Source: Alphaproteobacteria bacterium (GTDB lineage: Bacteria > Pseudomonadota > Alphaproteobacteria > Micropepsales > Micropepsaceae). Taken from it: a DNA stretch of 10,746 bases. The position numbers and the translations under genes were made by a program. Numbering within the stretch: position 1 is the stretch's first letter; every line of letters begins with the position of its first letter. The notes below the pieces were generated by a model. That model was not told the DNA's origin. It ran no database searches and was given only the letters and a program-made list of their open reading frames with translations. Of this stretch, positions 1 to 7,621 are shown piece after piece. Location: contig JAFKFF010000293.1 in the NCBI GenBank assembly GCA_017307315.1, positions 1 to 10,746 on the forward strand. Reading direction: 5' to 3'.

Positions 1-2
1 AA

Positions 3-371
3 TACGCTTATGCCAAGCAATCGAATCTGGTTCATGTCGACATGATCAACGCGGCCGGACAGCGGGTGAAGCCGACCCTGCAGGCGTTCCAGGCGGCGGC
101 GGCCAATGCCGACTTCTCCAAGGTGCAGGATTTCTACCTGATCCTTACCAATCAGCCCGGCGCGCAGAGCTGGCCGATCACGGCGGCGACTTACATGCTG
201 ATGCGCAGCGACTATCCGGCGGACAAGAACAAGGCGATCCTGCAGTTCCTGTCCTATGCCCTGCACGAGGGGGCTGCCGACGCCGAGAAGCTCGATTATG
301 TGCCGTTCCCCGACACGGTGGTGAAGCAGATCGAGGCGTCCTGGAGCCAGACGCTCAAGGTCAGCCCGTAA
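3..371 (+). CDS. pstS: Phosphate ABC transporter substrate-binding protein PstS, C-terminal part
   Basis: The reading frame is open at the left edge; 122 residues and the stop are visible. PstS is the periplasmic phosphate-binding protein that feeds the PstCAB importer under phosphate limitation. The first visible residues (YAYAKQSNLVHV) match the stretch that follows the 'IGYVEY' segment in PstS. Further on, 'WPITAATYMLM' matches the conserved PstS 'YPI-TY-L' motif. The end, with 'LDYVPFPDTVVKQIEASW', is the usual PstS C-terminal helix ('Y-PLP--V'). The phosphate-contact residues and signal peptide lie outside the window. A strong terminator follows directly, so pstS is either monocistronic or last in its unit, and pstCAB is not downstream here. 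The family call is secure; the upstream context is unknown. Confidence 0.9.
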   Translation, partial: YAYAKQSNLVHVDMINAAGQRVKPTLQAFQAAAANADFSKVQDFYLILTNQPGAQSWPITAATYMLMRSDYPADKNKAILQFLSYALHEGAADAEKLDYVPFPDTVVKQIEASWSQTLKVSP

Positions 372-393
372 GGCGTCGACCGCCAGAAATGCG

Positions 394-424
394 AGGCCGG
401 CGAGATCAACTCGCCGGCCTTTTG
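394..424 (+). terminator. Intrinsic terminator after pstS
   Basis: There is a perfect 11-bp GC-rich stem (394-404 paired with 410-420), a 5-nt loop (ATCAA), and then TTTGCTTTCT. It starts 22 bp after the pstS stop and lies before the marR promoter, so it should insulate marR from pst transcription. Confidence 0.85.
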
Positions 425-467
425 CTTTCTGACAAAATGTCGCCGAAAGCTGGCAGAGCTTATTGTC

Positions 468-496
468 TTGTGCGTTATTATAACGCGCGTTATGTT
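468..496 (+). promoter_or_regulatory. Candidate promoter of the marR cassette
   Basis: A possible -35 TTGTGC (468-473) and -10 TATGTT (491-496) are separated by 17 bp. Transcription would be expected to start about 6-7 nt after the -10, which is the ATG at 503, implying a leaderless mRNA. No Shine-Dalgarno sequence precedes 503. The match to consensus is moderate, but the spacing is ideal and the dyad array at 472-493 sits on it. Confidence 0.45.
472..493 (+). promoter_or_regulatory. Candidate MarR operator: three copies of GCGTTAT
   Basis: GCGTTAT (472-478), its exact reverse complement ATAACGC (480-486) and GCGTTAT again (487-493) lie in a row. The first pair forms a 7+1+7 palindrome and the second pair a perfect 14-bp palindrome. 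The array fills the spacer and -10 of the apparent promoter and ends 9 bp before the marR start. This is the usual arrangement for MarR autorepression. That this MarR is the protein that binds is inference. Confidence 0.6.
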
Positions 497-502
497 TTCG
501 GC

Positions 503-976
503 ATGAGCCGTTTCGATCGGGACATGCTGATTCTGCTCCACGACGTGGCGCGGATGCAGCGCACGCGTTTCGACCAATGGGCGCGCGGCTACGGCATGAC
601 GCGGGCGCAAGGGATCATCCTGACCCGCCTCCAGCGGCAGCCGGGCCTTTCGCAAAACGAAATGGCGGCGCTGTGTGAGGTGGAACCCATCACGGTGGGG
701 CGGCTGGTGGACCGGCTGGAGGCCCGTGGCTTGATCGAGCGCCGCGCGGATCCATCCGACAGGCGCATAAGGCGGTTGCACCTTTTGCCGGCGGCGGAAC
801 CCGTCCTGGCGGCGATCAGCGACTATAAGAATGCGCTGGAGGCCTATCTCACCGAGGGCCTCGACAAGAAAGCGCAAGACACGATGGTCGATGTGCTTCT
901 GCACATGAAGAACAAGATGACGATGGAAGCAGCCGGGGCCGCCGCCTCGAAAGCGCAAGCGGCGGGGCAACGATGA
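503..976 (+). CDS. MarR family transcriptional regulator
   Basis: This 157-aa protein is a winged-helix regulator of the MarR/SlyA type. These proteins bind palindromic DNA as dimers and usually release it when a small phenolic or similar ligand binds. The helix-turn-helix spans about residues 48-75, with 'GLSQNEMAALCEVEPITVGR' leading into a recognition helix 'VGRLVDRLEARGLIERR'. The wing is 'DPSDRRIRRLHLL' (83-95), with the conserved D-DRR. I chose the ATG at 503 because longer in-frame starts (389 or 437) would place the start in the pstS terminator or upstream of the dyad array and promoter, and because MarR proteins normally start close to this point. The stop overlaps the next start in ATGA (973-976), so translation is coupled to the dehydrogenase gene. 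The ligand is unknown; the enzyme downstream may act on it or on a related compound. Confidence 0.88.
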   Translation: MSRFDRDMLILLHDVARMQRTRFDQWARGYGMTRAQGIILTRLQRQPGLSQNEMAALCEVEPITVGRLVDRLEARGLIERRADPSDRRIRRLHLLPAAEPVLAAISDYKNALEAYLTEGLDKKAQDTMVDVLLHMKNKMTMEAAGAAASKAQAAGQR

Positions 977-1869
977 AAGTCAGCTTCATCGGCCTTGGCG
1001 TCATGGGCTATCCGATGGCGGGCCATCTGCAGCGCGCCGGCCATGCCGTGACGGTGTTCAACCGGACCCAGTCGCGCGCGCGGAAATGGGTCGAAGAATA
1101 TGGCGGCGCCGCGGCGCCGACGCCTGCGGAAGCCGCGCGTGGCGCCGCTATCGTTTTCGCCTGCGTTGGCCGCGATGCCGATCTCGTCCAAGTCACCACT
1201 GGGGAGAATGGCGCGTTTTCTGCGATGGCGGACGGCGGCCTCTTTGTCGATCACACCACGGCCTCGGCGACTATCGCCCGGGACTTGGCGAAGGTCGCGG
1301 AAAAAGCCGGCTTCGATTTTGTCGATGCGCCGGTATCGGGCGGCGAGGCCGGCGCGGTCAACGGCAAGCTCACCATCATGTGCGGCGGAAAGCCCGACGC
1401 ATACGCGCGCGCCGAACCGGTGATGGCTGCTTATGCCCGCCAGATGCGCCTTCTCGGGCCGGCGGGCGCCGGACAGTTGACCAAGATGGTCAACCAGATC
1501 TGCATCGCCGGCGTGGTCCAGGGCCTGGCCGAAGGCTTGAACCTGGCGCGCGCCTCCGGTCTCGACATCGAAGCGGTGGTTGAGGTGATCTCCAAGGGCG
1601 CGGCGCAAAGCTGGCAGATGGAGAACCGGCACAAGACCATGGCCGCCGGCCAGTACGACCATGGCTTCGCGGTGGAATGGATGCGCAAGGATCTGGGCAT
1701 CTGCCTGGAGGAAGCGCGCCGCGCCGGCGTGAGCCTGCCGGTGGCGGCGCTGGTCGATCAATTTTACGCGGACGTGGAAGGCATGGGTGGAAAGCGCTGG
1801 GACACGTCCAGCCTTTTCGCCCGGCAGGAGCATTTGCGTTCCAAGGGAACGCGGAGAGGCGAGGCATGA
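973..1869 (+). CDS. NAD(P)-dependent beta-hydroxyacid dehydrogenase (3-hydroxyisobutyrate dehydrogenase / GarR family)
   Basis: This 298-aa protein has the usual full length for the family, which oxidises 3-hydroxy acids or reduces the matching semialdehydes in the cytosol. The Rossmann motif GLGVMG is at residues 7-12. The second strand ends 'VFNRT' (28-32); an N-R pair here, instead of an acidic residue, points to NADP(H). The substrate-binding signature 'DAPVSGGEAGAVNGKLT' is at 118-134. The catalytic lysine is K171 in 'GAGQLTKMVNQ', and 'KDLGICLEEA' at 239-248 is the conserved C-domain segment. Members include MmsB (valine breakdown), GarR/GlxR (tartronate semialdehyde) and glyoxylate or succinate-semialdehyde reductases. 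The 'KMVNQ' form resembles GarR-like proteins more than the 'K-CNN' of MmsB, so I leave the substrate open. It is coupled by ATGA overlaps to marR upstream and tetR downstream. Confidence 0.85.
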   Translation: MKVSFIGLGVMGYPMAGHLQRAGHAVTVFNRTQSRARKWVEEYGGAAAPTPAEAARGAAIVFACVGRDADLVQVTTGENGAFSAMADGGLFVDHTTASATIARDLAKVAEKAGFDFVDAPVSGGEAGAVNGKLTIMCGGKPDAYARAEPVMAAYARQMRLLGPAGAGQLTKMVNQICIAGVVQGLAEGLNLARASGLDIEAVVEVISKGAAQSWQMENRHKTMAAGQYDHGFAVEWMRKDLGICLEEARRAGVSLPVAALVDQFYADVEGMGGKRWDTSSLFARQEHLRSKGTRRGEA

Positions 1870-2492
1870 ACAACGAACAATGCAACATCGAAGGCAAGAT
1901 CCAAGGCAAGCCGGTGAATGCGCAAAAGTCCTATCATCACGGCGACCTGCGCAACGGCCTTCTGGATGCCGCCCGCGCCATTCTGGAAGAACAATCGCTG
2001 AGCGCGCTGACCTTGCGCGCCGTCGCGCGTCGCGCCGGCGTGAGCCACGCCGCGCCCTATCGCCATTTTCCCAATCACGAAGCGCTTCTGGTCGAGCTGG
2101 GCGTGGAGGGTTTTCAGGAACTCCGCCAGAACATCGTCGAGGCGGCCCGCGTGCCGGGACCGGAATCGGACCGCATCGCCAATATCGGGGCGGCCTATAT
2201 GCGTTTCGTCGCCAAGCGCCCGGCGGTGGCGCGCCTGATGTTCGGTTCTCAGCTTCCCAACCGCGAAAAATTTCCCGCGCTCGCGCAGGCCGCGGACGCC
2301 ATCGGCAACGAAATCGGCGCGGCGTTGCACGACACCAATCTGGGACTGGCGGTGTGGTCGGCGGTGCACGGCCTCGCCATGCTGGTGCTGGAGAATGTGA
2401 TCGATCTGGGCCAGCGCCGCTCGGGCCTGCATGTGCTGCCCAGTCGCGCGGAGATTCTGGTGAGAAGCCTCTTTTCGACGAAGCGCGACTGA
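1866..2492 (+). CDS. TetR/AcrR family regulator with WHG-type C-terminal domain
   Basis: This 208-aa regulator opens with the typical 'YHHGDLRNGLLDAA' (23-36). The helix-turn-helix is at about 46-68, 'LTLRAVARRAGVSHAAPYRHF', with the recognition helix around 'VSHAAPYRHF'. The C-terminal ligand and dimer domain contains 'WSAVHGLAML' (164-173), the W-x3-HG motif of the WHG class. The start at 1866 overlaps the previous stop in ATGA, which fixes it despite an open frame further upstream; residues 1-20 are a poorly conserved leader. The protein ends 'RAEILVRSLFSTKRD', and a near-identical peptide is encoded in the same frame after the stop (separate entry). TetR proteins are mostly repressors that respond to a small molecule. 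Sharing an operon with a MarR protein and a single oxidoreductase suggests a two-input control cassette, but no dyad specific to this protein was identified. Confidence 0.88.
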   Translation: MNNEQCNIEGKIQGKPVNAQKSYHHGDLRNGLLDAARAILEEQSLSALTLRAVARRAGVSHAAPYRHFPNHEALLVELGVEGFQELRQNIVEAARVPGPESDRIANIGAAYMRFVAKRPAVARLMFGSQLPNREKFPALAQAADAIGNEIGAALHDTNLGLAVWSAVHGLAMLVLENVIDLGQRRSGLHVLPSRAEILVRSLFSTKRD

Positions 2493-2507
2493 TTCAATTT
2501 TGGTGTT

Positions 2508-2585
2508 TCCGGACTGCGTCAGGAAACGCTCCGGGCCCGCGCGGAAATTCTGGTGCGCAGCCTGTTCTCCACCGAACGCGATTGA
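2508..2585 (+). pseudogene. Remnant: second copy of a TetR C-terminal tail
   Basis: In the same frame as tetR, beyond its stop, the DNA encodes SGLRQETLRARAEILVRSLF followed by STERD and TGA (2583-2585). The real TetR ends SGLHVLPSRAEILVRSLF then STKRD and TGA (2490-2492). Over the last 14 codons (A-E-I-L-V-R-S-L-F-S-T-K/E-R-D) 13 residues agree, while seven codons differ silently (for example gag/gaa, aga/cgc, ttt/ttc, gac/gat). That pattern fits the 3' stub of a once-functional, diverged paralogue, not a recent copying error. No start codon or DNA-binding domain belongs to it. The alternative, chance similarity, is very unlikely. Whether the lost copy lay upstream or the tail arrived by recombination cannot be told here. 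Confidence 0.65.
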
Positions 2586-2601
2586 AGCGGGTACGGACTT
2601 T

Positions 2602-2678
2602 CTTCCCCCACGCGGCGAAGCCGCTGGCGGGGGAAGATGTCTGCTAGGCCGCTTGCGGCCGTGGCAGACAGATGGGGG

Positions 2679-2679
<1 letters not shown>
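2602..2679. repeat. Double-hairpin REP-like intergenic element
   Basis: Two adjoining imperfect palindromes make up this element. Hairpin 1 (2602-2636) has outer arms CTTCCCCC/GGGGGAAG and inner arms GCGGC/GCCGC around GAA. Hairpin 2 (2638-2670) has arms TGTCTGC/GCAGACA and GGCCG/CGGCC. It is followed by ATGGGGGT, which is partly complementary to the CCCCCA of hairpin 1. The element sits between the convergent tetR and hemB and touches the hemB stop codon. It may serve as a bidirectional transcription stop or mRNA stabiliser, although neither side has a clear T-tract. The layout resembles repetitive extragenic palindromes. A single copy is visible here, so repetition is inferred. Confidence 0.55.
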
Positions 2680-3750
<1,071 letters not shown>

Positions 3751-3756
3751 GGCTCC

Positions 3757-4815
3757 ATGCCGGAAACCGAACCACCTATCCTGTTCGAAAAGCGGGGCGC
3801 GCTGGGGCTTATCACCTTGAACCGCCCCAAAGCGCTCAACGCCCTGACCCATGGCATGTGCATCGGCATGCTGAAAGCGCTGGAGGAATGGGCCGGCGAC
3901 CCCGGCGTGACAACCGTGGCGATCCGGGGGGCGGGGCCGCGCGCCTTCTGCGCCGGCGGCGATATCCGCTCCATGGCGGAAAGCAGCGCCGAGGGTTCGG
4001 CCGCCGCCGCCAATTTCCTGCACGACGAGTACCGGCTCAATGCCGCGATCGGCGGCTATCCCAAACCCTATGTCGCGCTGACCCATGGCGTGGTGATGGG
4101 CGGCGGCGCGGGGGTGTCCGTACACGGACGATATCGCCTGGCCGACGCGGATCTGGCATTCGCCATGCCGGAAACCGGCATCGGCTTTGTGCCCGATATC
4201 GGCTCCAGCTTTTTTCTTTCGCGCTGTCCCGGCGGCACCGGGGCCTATCTGGCGTTGACGGGGACCAGGATCGGGCTGGGCGATGCCCTCGCGCTTGGCC
4301 TTGTCACCCACAGCGTGGCCGGCACCGACCATGCCGAGCTGCTCGATCACCTTGCTGCCGGCAAGGATGCCGGCGTCGCGGTTGCCGCTCTTGCGCGATC
4401 CCAGCCGACGTCATCGCTTGCGACGTTGCGAAGCCGCATCGACATGATTTTCGCAGGCTCGACCGTGGAGGCGGTGCTGGAGCGGCTGGACCGCGATCAG
4501 GACGAATTCGCCACCGCCACGGCTCGTTTGATCCGTTCGCGCGCGCCGGTGTCGCTCAAGCTTGCGATGGAACTTGTGCGCCGGGGAGGGGCCCTGTCGC
4601 GCAACGATTGTCTCAAAATGGAATATCGCGTCGCCTCGCGCCGGGTGATGGATGCCGATTTCCGCGAAGGCGTGCGTGCGGTTCTTCTCGACAAGGACAA
4701 TGCCCCGCGCTGGTCGCCCGCAACGCTCGTGGGCATTGCGGAGGGCGGTATTGCTGGTTATTTCGCGCCCCTTGGCAGGCGGGAACTGCGACTTCCGGAT
4801 AATGCGCGCGATTGA
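3757..4815 (+). CDS. Enoyl-CoA hydratase/isomerase family protein, probable 3-hydroxyisobutyryl-CoA hydrolase
   Basis: This 352-aa crotonase-fold protein is clearly longer than ordinary enoyl-CoA hydratases (about 260 aa) and matches the length of 3-hydroxyisobutyryl-CoA hydrolases (HIBCH), which release 3-hydroxyisobutyrate from its CoA ester in valine breakdown. The oxyanion-hole segments are 'FCAGGDIRSM' (64-73) and 'MGGGAGVSVHGRYRLA' (114-129). The catalytic segment 'MPETGIGFVPDIGSSFFLSR' (137-156) carries the expected Glu139 and Asp147. The C-terminal part includes 'DFREGVRAVLLDKDNAPRWSP', the hallmark of the HIBCH subgroup ('DF-EGVRA-LIDKD--P-W'). It is divergent from hemB with 79 bp between starts and probably leaderless. 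A dehydrogenase that could use its product is encoded about 1.9 kb away. Some HIBCH-like proteins prefer other short acyl-CoAs, so the substrate is likely but not proven. Confidence 0.85.
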   Translation: MPETEPPILFEKRGALGLITLNRPKALNALTHGMCIGMLKALEEWAGDPGVTTVAIRGAGPRAFCAGGDIRSMAESSAEGSAAAANFLHDEYRLNAAIGGYPKPYVALTHGVVMGGGAGVSVHGRYRLADADLAFAMPETGIGFVPDIGSSFFLSRCPGGTGAYLALTGTRIGLGDALALGLVTHSVAGTDHAELLDHLAAGKDAGVAVAALARSQPTSSLATLRSRIDMIFAGSTVEAVLERLDRDQDEFATATARLIRSRAPVSLKLAMELVRRGGALSRNDCLKMEYRVASRRVMDADFREGVRAVLLDKDNAPRWSPATLVGIAEGGIAGYFAPLGRRELRLPDNARD

Positions 4816-4879
4816 TTTTACCCTTTGTTTTCCACGATCGCCGGAGGTTCCCCAAGTGCCCGTTCCATCGTGACAATTC

Positions 4880-4913
4880 GAGCGCATTTTACACGCTCTT
4901 AATGAGTCACGCT
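4880..4913 (+). promoter_or_regulatory. Possible operator region upstream of ldtR
   Basis: GAGCG (4880-4884) and CGCTC (4894-4898) form a 5-bp dyad, and CACGCT recurs as a direct repeat at 4892-4897 and 4908-4913. A -10-like TATAAC lies at 4930-4935 without a convincing -35. The position suits autoregulation by the MarR protein downstream. The signal is short and could be chance. Confidence 0.25.
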
Positions 4914-4970
4914 TACCCTCGAAGGCAAATATAACGGGTGGGCTCCGCAAAAGCGGGGGTGGTGTTGAAA

Positions 4971-5480
4971 ATGACGGCAATGGCCAAACCGCAGGCTGCG
5001 GCGGCGCTGGAAGGCGCGGTATCCTTGCGCAAGCATTATCTGGAGACGCTCAACCTGGTGGAGCGTCTGCATCGCCAGCTTCTCGACGTGATCAAGGACG
5101 AGCTCGACCGCCGCGACGAGCGCGAGATCAATTCCGTCCAGGCATTGCTGCTCTTCAATGTCGGGGATCAGGAACTGACGGCGGGCGAGTTGCGCACCCG
5201 TGGCCACTATCTGGGCTCCAACGTTTCGTACAATCTGAAGAAGCTGGTTGAAGGCGGCTATATCCATCATGCCCGCTCGGAAGCCGACCGCCGCTCGGTG
5301 CTGGTCCGGCTGACCGCCAAAGGCGAAGCCGTGCGCGACATGCTGCGCGAATTGTTCGATCGTCATCTGGGATCGCTGGAAGCGGTCGGCAATGTCGGCC
5401 AGGCCGACATGGAAGAGATGAACGTCACCCTGAAGCGGCTGGAGCGTTTCTGGATCGACCAGGTCCGCTTCCGCCTCTGA
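4971..5480 (+). CDS. ldtR: LdtR-type MarR family regulator
   Basis: This 169-aa winged-helix protein matches the LdtR group of alphaproteobacteria, known from Liberibacter and Sinorhizobium to control an L,D-transpeptidase gene and cell-wall and stress traits. The recognisable stretch is 'YLETLNLVERLHRQLLDVIKDELDRR' (23-48), then 'INSVQALLLFNVGDQELTAGELRTRGHYLGSNVSYNLKKLVEGGYI' (53-98), holding the helix-turn-helix with recognition helix around 'SNVSYNLKKLVE'. The wing is 'SEADRRSVLVRLT' (103-115). I chose the ATG at 4971, preceded by a GGGGG run (about 12 nt away). A GTG at 4938 or an ATG at 4980 is possible; homology begins only about residue 20, so it does not decide. No L,D-transpeptidase gene lies in this window. 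The next gene begins 48 bp later on the same strand and may be cotranscribed. Confidence 0.82.
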   Translation: MTAMAKPQAAAALEGAVSLRKHYLETLNLVERLHRQLLDVIKDELDRRDEREINSVQALLLFNVGDQELTAGELRTRGHYLGSNVSYNLKKLVEGGYIHHARSEADRRSVLVRLTAKGEAVRDMLRELFDRHLGSLEAVGNVGQADMEEMNVTLKRLERFWIDQVRFRL

Positions 5481-5528
5481 TCCGGACAGGTGCGGGCATC
5501 CCGCGCCGACTCAGGCTACCCTTGCGTC

Positions 5529-6182
5529 ATGCTCGACCGGCTGGTGACGGCGTTCGGCCGTCATATCCGTTTCGTTATCGCCCTGGGGTGCGGGCTCGCC
5601 GCTTTCGCAGCCGGACAGGTCTTGGGCCTGCCGGCGGCTCTGCTGGCAGGCGGGGATGTCTTCTATGGCGTGTTCCTGGGATTGTCTCTGGTTCTGATAG
5701 CCCGTCAGAGCGCCGATGATCTGCGGCGGCGAGCGCAGAACGAAGACGAAGGCGTCGGGGTCGTCCTTCTGATCATCCTGGCGACGATGGTGTTCTTCGT
5801 GATCGCGGTGTTCGAGGCGTTGGCGGGCCGCCATGGCGGGAAGGCGGTGCCGCTGGTGCTGGCGGGGTTGGGAGCTCCGCTGGGCTGGCTCGTCTTGCAT
5901 ACGGCGATGGCCTTCCGCTATGCCGACCTGCATTACTTTGACGACCCCGGCACGCCCGCCGACGATTCGGGCAATCTGGATTTTCCGGGCGGCGGAGAGC
6001 CCGGCGCATGGGATTTTCTCTACTTCTCGTTTGTCATCGGCATGACGTGTCAGGTTTCGGACGTGGCGGTCCGTGGCACCAGGATGCGTCGAACGGTCTT
6101 GTGGCATGGGCTGGCGGCCTTCTTCTTCAACACCGTCTTCATCGCCATGGCCGTCAATGCGGCGGTGGCGATGGCGGCCTGA
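5529..6182 (+). CDS. DUF1345 family inner-membrane protein
   Basis: This 217-aa membrane protein of unknown function belongs to the DUF1345 family. Hydrophobic segments lie at about 14-32, 35-57, 76-96, 104-126, 160-176 and 190-214, so five or six transmembrane passes are likely. The family signature is clear: 'YFDDPGTPADDSGNLDFPG' (about 138-156), then 'DFLYFSFVIGMTCQVSDV' (about 163-180) and the C-terminal 'LWHGLAAFFFNTVFIAMAVN'. I prefer the ATG at 5529 over a GTG at 5490, because the extra 13 residues are polar and precede the first conserved part. There is no good Shine-Dalgarno sequence; a TACCCT lies 6 nt before the ATG. It follows ldtR by 48 bp. No biochemical role can be assigned from sequence. 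Confidence 0.85.
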   Translation: MLDRLVTAFGRHIRFVIALGCGLAAFAAGQVLGLPAALLAGGDVFYGVFLGLSLVLIARQSADDLRRRAQNEDEGVGVVLLIILATMVFFVIAVFEALAGRHGGKAVPLVLAGLGAPLGWLVLHTAMAFRYADLHYFDDPGTPADDSGNLDFPGGGEPGAWDFLYFSFVIGMTCQVSDVAVRGTRMRRTVLWHGLAAFFFNTVFIAMAVNAAVAMAA

Positions 6183-6192
6183 CCGGCGACCG

Positions 6193-6218
6193 GCCTGGGC
6201 GCTAGCTGCCGCCCAGGC
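6193..6218 (+). terminator. Terminator-like hairpin after the DUF1345 gene
   Basis: A perfect 9-bp stem GCCTGGGCG/CGCCCAGGC (6193-6201 with 6210-6218) and an 8-nt loop lie 10 bp after the stop. There is no T-tract, so it may be a Rho-assisted stop or an mRNA 3'-end stabiliser and not a classical intrinsic terminator. Confidence 0.45.
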
Positions 6219-6221
6219 GAA

Positions 6222-6273
6222 CATTCTCCGCCCAAGATGAGAATGCCTTGCAATAAGGCCCGGCCGGCGGGCC
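6222..6273. promoter_or_regulatory. Cluster of dyads upstream of hemA
   Basis: CATTCTC-N10-GAGAATG (6222-6245) is followed by GCCTT-N5-AAGGC (6245-6259) and GGCCC-N7-GGGCC (6257-6273), each abutting or overlapping the next. hemA expression is often controlled by iron, heme or oxygen regulators in alphaproteobacteria, but none of these dyads matches the FnrL or Irr consensus I know. The role is open: an operator, or the folded 3' end of the upstream transcript. Confidence 0.3.
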
Positions 6274-6359
6274 CGTGATGTGACAAATTGCGTGGAATAG
6301 GGAATCTTGGATCGGATATGTTCGGGACTGGACGGGCCAGTCACAAGGCAGCGCAAGCA

Positions 6360-7592
6360 ATGGCATTTTCCTATCGTTCGGGTTTCAAGGACGCCTTGGC
6401 TGCGATCCGCCGGGAAGGGCGGTACCGGGTCTTTGCCGATATCATGCGCCAGCGGGGCGACTATCCGCGGGCGGACTTCTACCCCAACGAAGAAGGCTCC
6501 AACGGGGGCAGCCGTTCGATCACGGTGTGGTGCTCGAACGACTATCTGAACATGGGCCAGCATCCCAAGGTCCTGGCGGCGATGCATGAGGCGCTGGACA
6601 GCGTCGGCGCCGGTTCGGGCGGCACCCGCAACATTTCCGGCACCAGCCACTATCACGTCGAGTTGGAGCGCGAGCTGGCCGATCTGCACGGCAAGGAAGC
6701 GGCGCTGCTGTTTACCTCCGGCTTTGTCTCCAACGACGCGACCTTGGCCACCCTGGCCAAGATCCTGCCGGGCTTGATCATCTTCTCCGACGAATTCAAT
6801 CACGCCTCGATGATCGAAGGCATTCGCCATGGCGGGACCGTCAAGTATGTCTTCCGCCACAACGACATGGCGCATCTGGAGGAATTGCTGAAGGCGGCCA
6901 ACCCGGCCTCGCCCAAGCTGATCGCCTTTGAAGGCGTCTATTCCATGGACGGCGATTTCGCCCCCACCCATGCGATCTGCGATCTGGCCGAGAAATATGG
7001 AGCGCTCACCTATATCGACGAGGTGCATGGCGTGGGGCTTTACGGCAAGCGCGGCGGCGGCGTGGCGGCGCGCGACGGCTCCATGGAGCGCATCGACATC
7101 GTGGAAGGCACGCTGGCCAAGGCGTTCGGCGTGATGGGCGGCTATATCGCCACCAGCGCTGAGATCGTGGACTGCATCCGGTCCTTCGCCCCGGGCTTCA
7201 TCTTCACCACCTCGCTCGCTCCCGTCATCGCGGCAGGCACCTTGGCCTCGATCCGGCACCTGAAGGAGAGCGACGCGGAGCGCGAGCGGCTGCATGACCG
7301 GGCCACGCGCCTGAAGACGCGCCTTATGGAAGCGGGGCTACCGGTGATGGACAGCCCCAGCCATATCGTGCCGGTGTTCGTGGGCGATGCCGCGCTCTGC
7401 AAATCGGTCACCGACGCGCTCCTCAAGGAGCACGGCATTTATGTCCAGCCGATCAACTATCCCACCGTGCCCAGGGGGACCGAGCGTCTGCGGCTGACGC
7501 CGTCTCCGGCCCACTCCGACGAGATGATCGAGGAGCTGATCGCGGCCCTCAACATTGTCTGGGACGTGCACAAGCTTTCCCGCGCGGCCTGA
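6360..7592 (+). CDS. hemA: 5-aminolevulinate synthase
   Basis: This pyridoxal-phosphate enzyme condenses succinyl-CoA with glycine to 5-aminolevulinate, the first step of tetrapyrrole synthesis by the Shemin route. The 410-aa length is typical. Conserved segments are '[10 protein letters not shown]' (19-28), '[13 protein letters not shown]' (57-69), '[16 protein letters not shown]' (83-99), '[14 protein letters not shown]' (143-156), '[12 protein letters not shown]' (218-229, PLP-contacting D220) and '[13 protein letters not shown]' (250-262) with Schiff-base lysine K254. I chose the ATG at 6360 because the family begins within a few residues of '[13 protein letters not shown]'; an AAGG lies about 11 nt upstream. 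A TTG at 6288 or an ATG at 6318 would add unconserved residues. The gene stands alone, downstream of a cluster of dyads. Its product is the substrate of the HemB encoded 2.7 kb away. Confidence 0.96.
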   Translation: MAFSYRSGFKDALAAIRREGRYRVFADIMRQRGDYPRADFYPNEEGSNGGSRSITVWCSNDYLNMGQHPKVLAAMHEALDSVGAGSGGTRNISGTSHYHVELERELADLHGKEAALLFTSGFVSNDATLATLAKILPGLIIFSDEFNHASMIEGIRHGGTVKYVFRHNDMAHLEELLKAANPASPKLIAFEGVYSMDGDFAPTHAICDLAEKYGALTYIDEVHGVGLYGKRGGGVAARDGSMERIDIVEGTLAKAFGVMGGYIATSAEIVDCIRSFAPGFIFTTSLAPVIAAGTLASIRHLKESDAERERLHDRATRLKTRLMEAGLPVMDSPSHIVPVFVGDAALCKSVTDALLKEHGIYVQPINYPTVPRGTERLRLTPSPAHSDEMIEELIAALNIVWDVHKLSRAA

Positions 7593-7600
7593 CGGCCGGG

Positions 7601-7621
7601 GAGGCCGGCGGCAGCCTCTTT
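7601..7621 (+). terminator. Weak candidate terminator of hemA
   Basis: GAGGC (7601-7605) and GCCTC (7614-7618) can pair around an 8-nt loop and are followed by TTT, starting 9 bp after the hemA stop. The stem is short. A second weak candidate, CCCG/CGGG followed by five T, lies at 7654-7676. Confidence 0.3.

Noticed and set aside
389..502. Longer start for MarR at 389 or 437
   Set aside because: 389 lies in the pstS terminator region, and both precede the promoter and operator; the added residues are unlike MarR N-termini.
4833..4872. CACGAT/ATCGTG inverted repeat after the CoA hydrolase gene as a terminator
   Set aside because: Six-bp arms with a 28-nt spacer and no T-tract; too weak to call.
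5511..7295. Long minus-strand open frame opposite the DUF1345 gene and hemA
   Set aside because: It spans two clear plus-strand genes and the gap between them; the product is low-complexity and matches no family I know.
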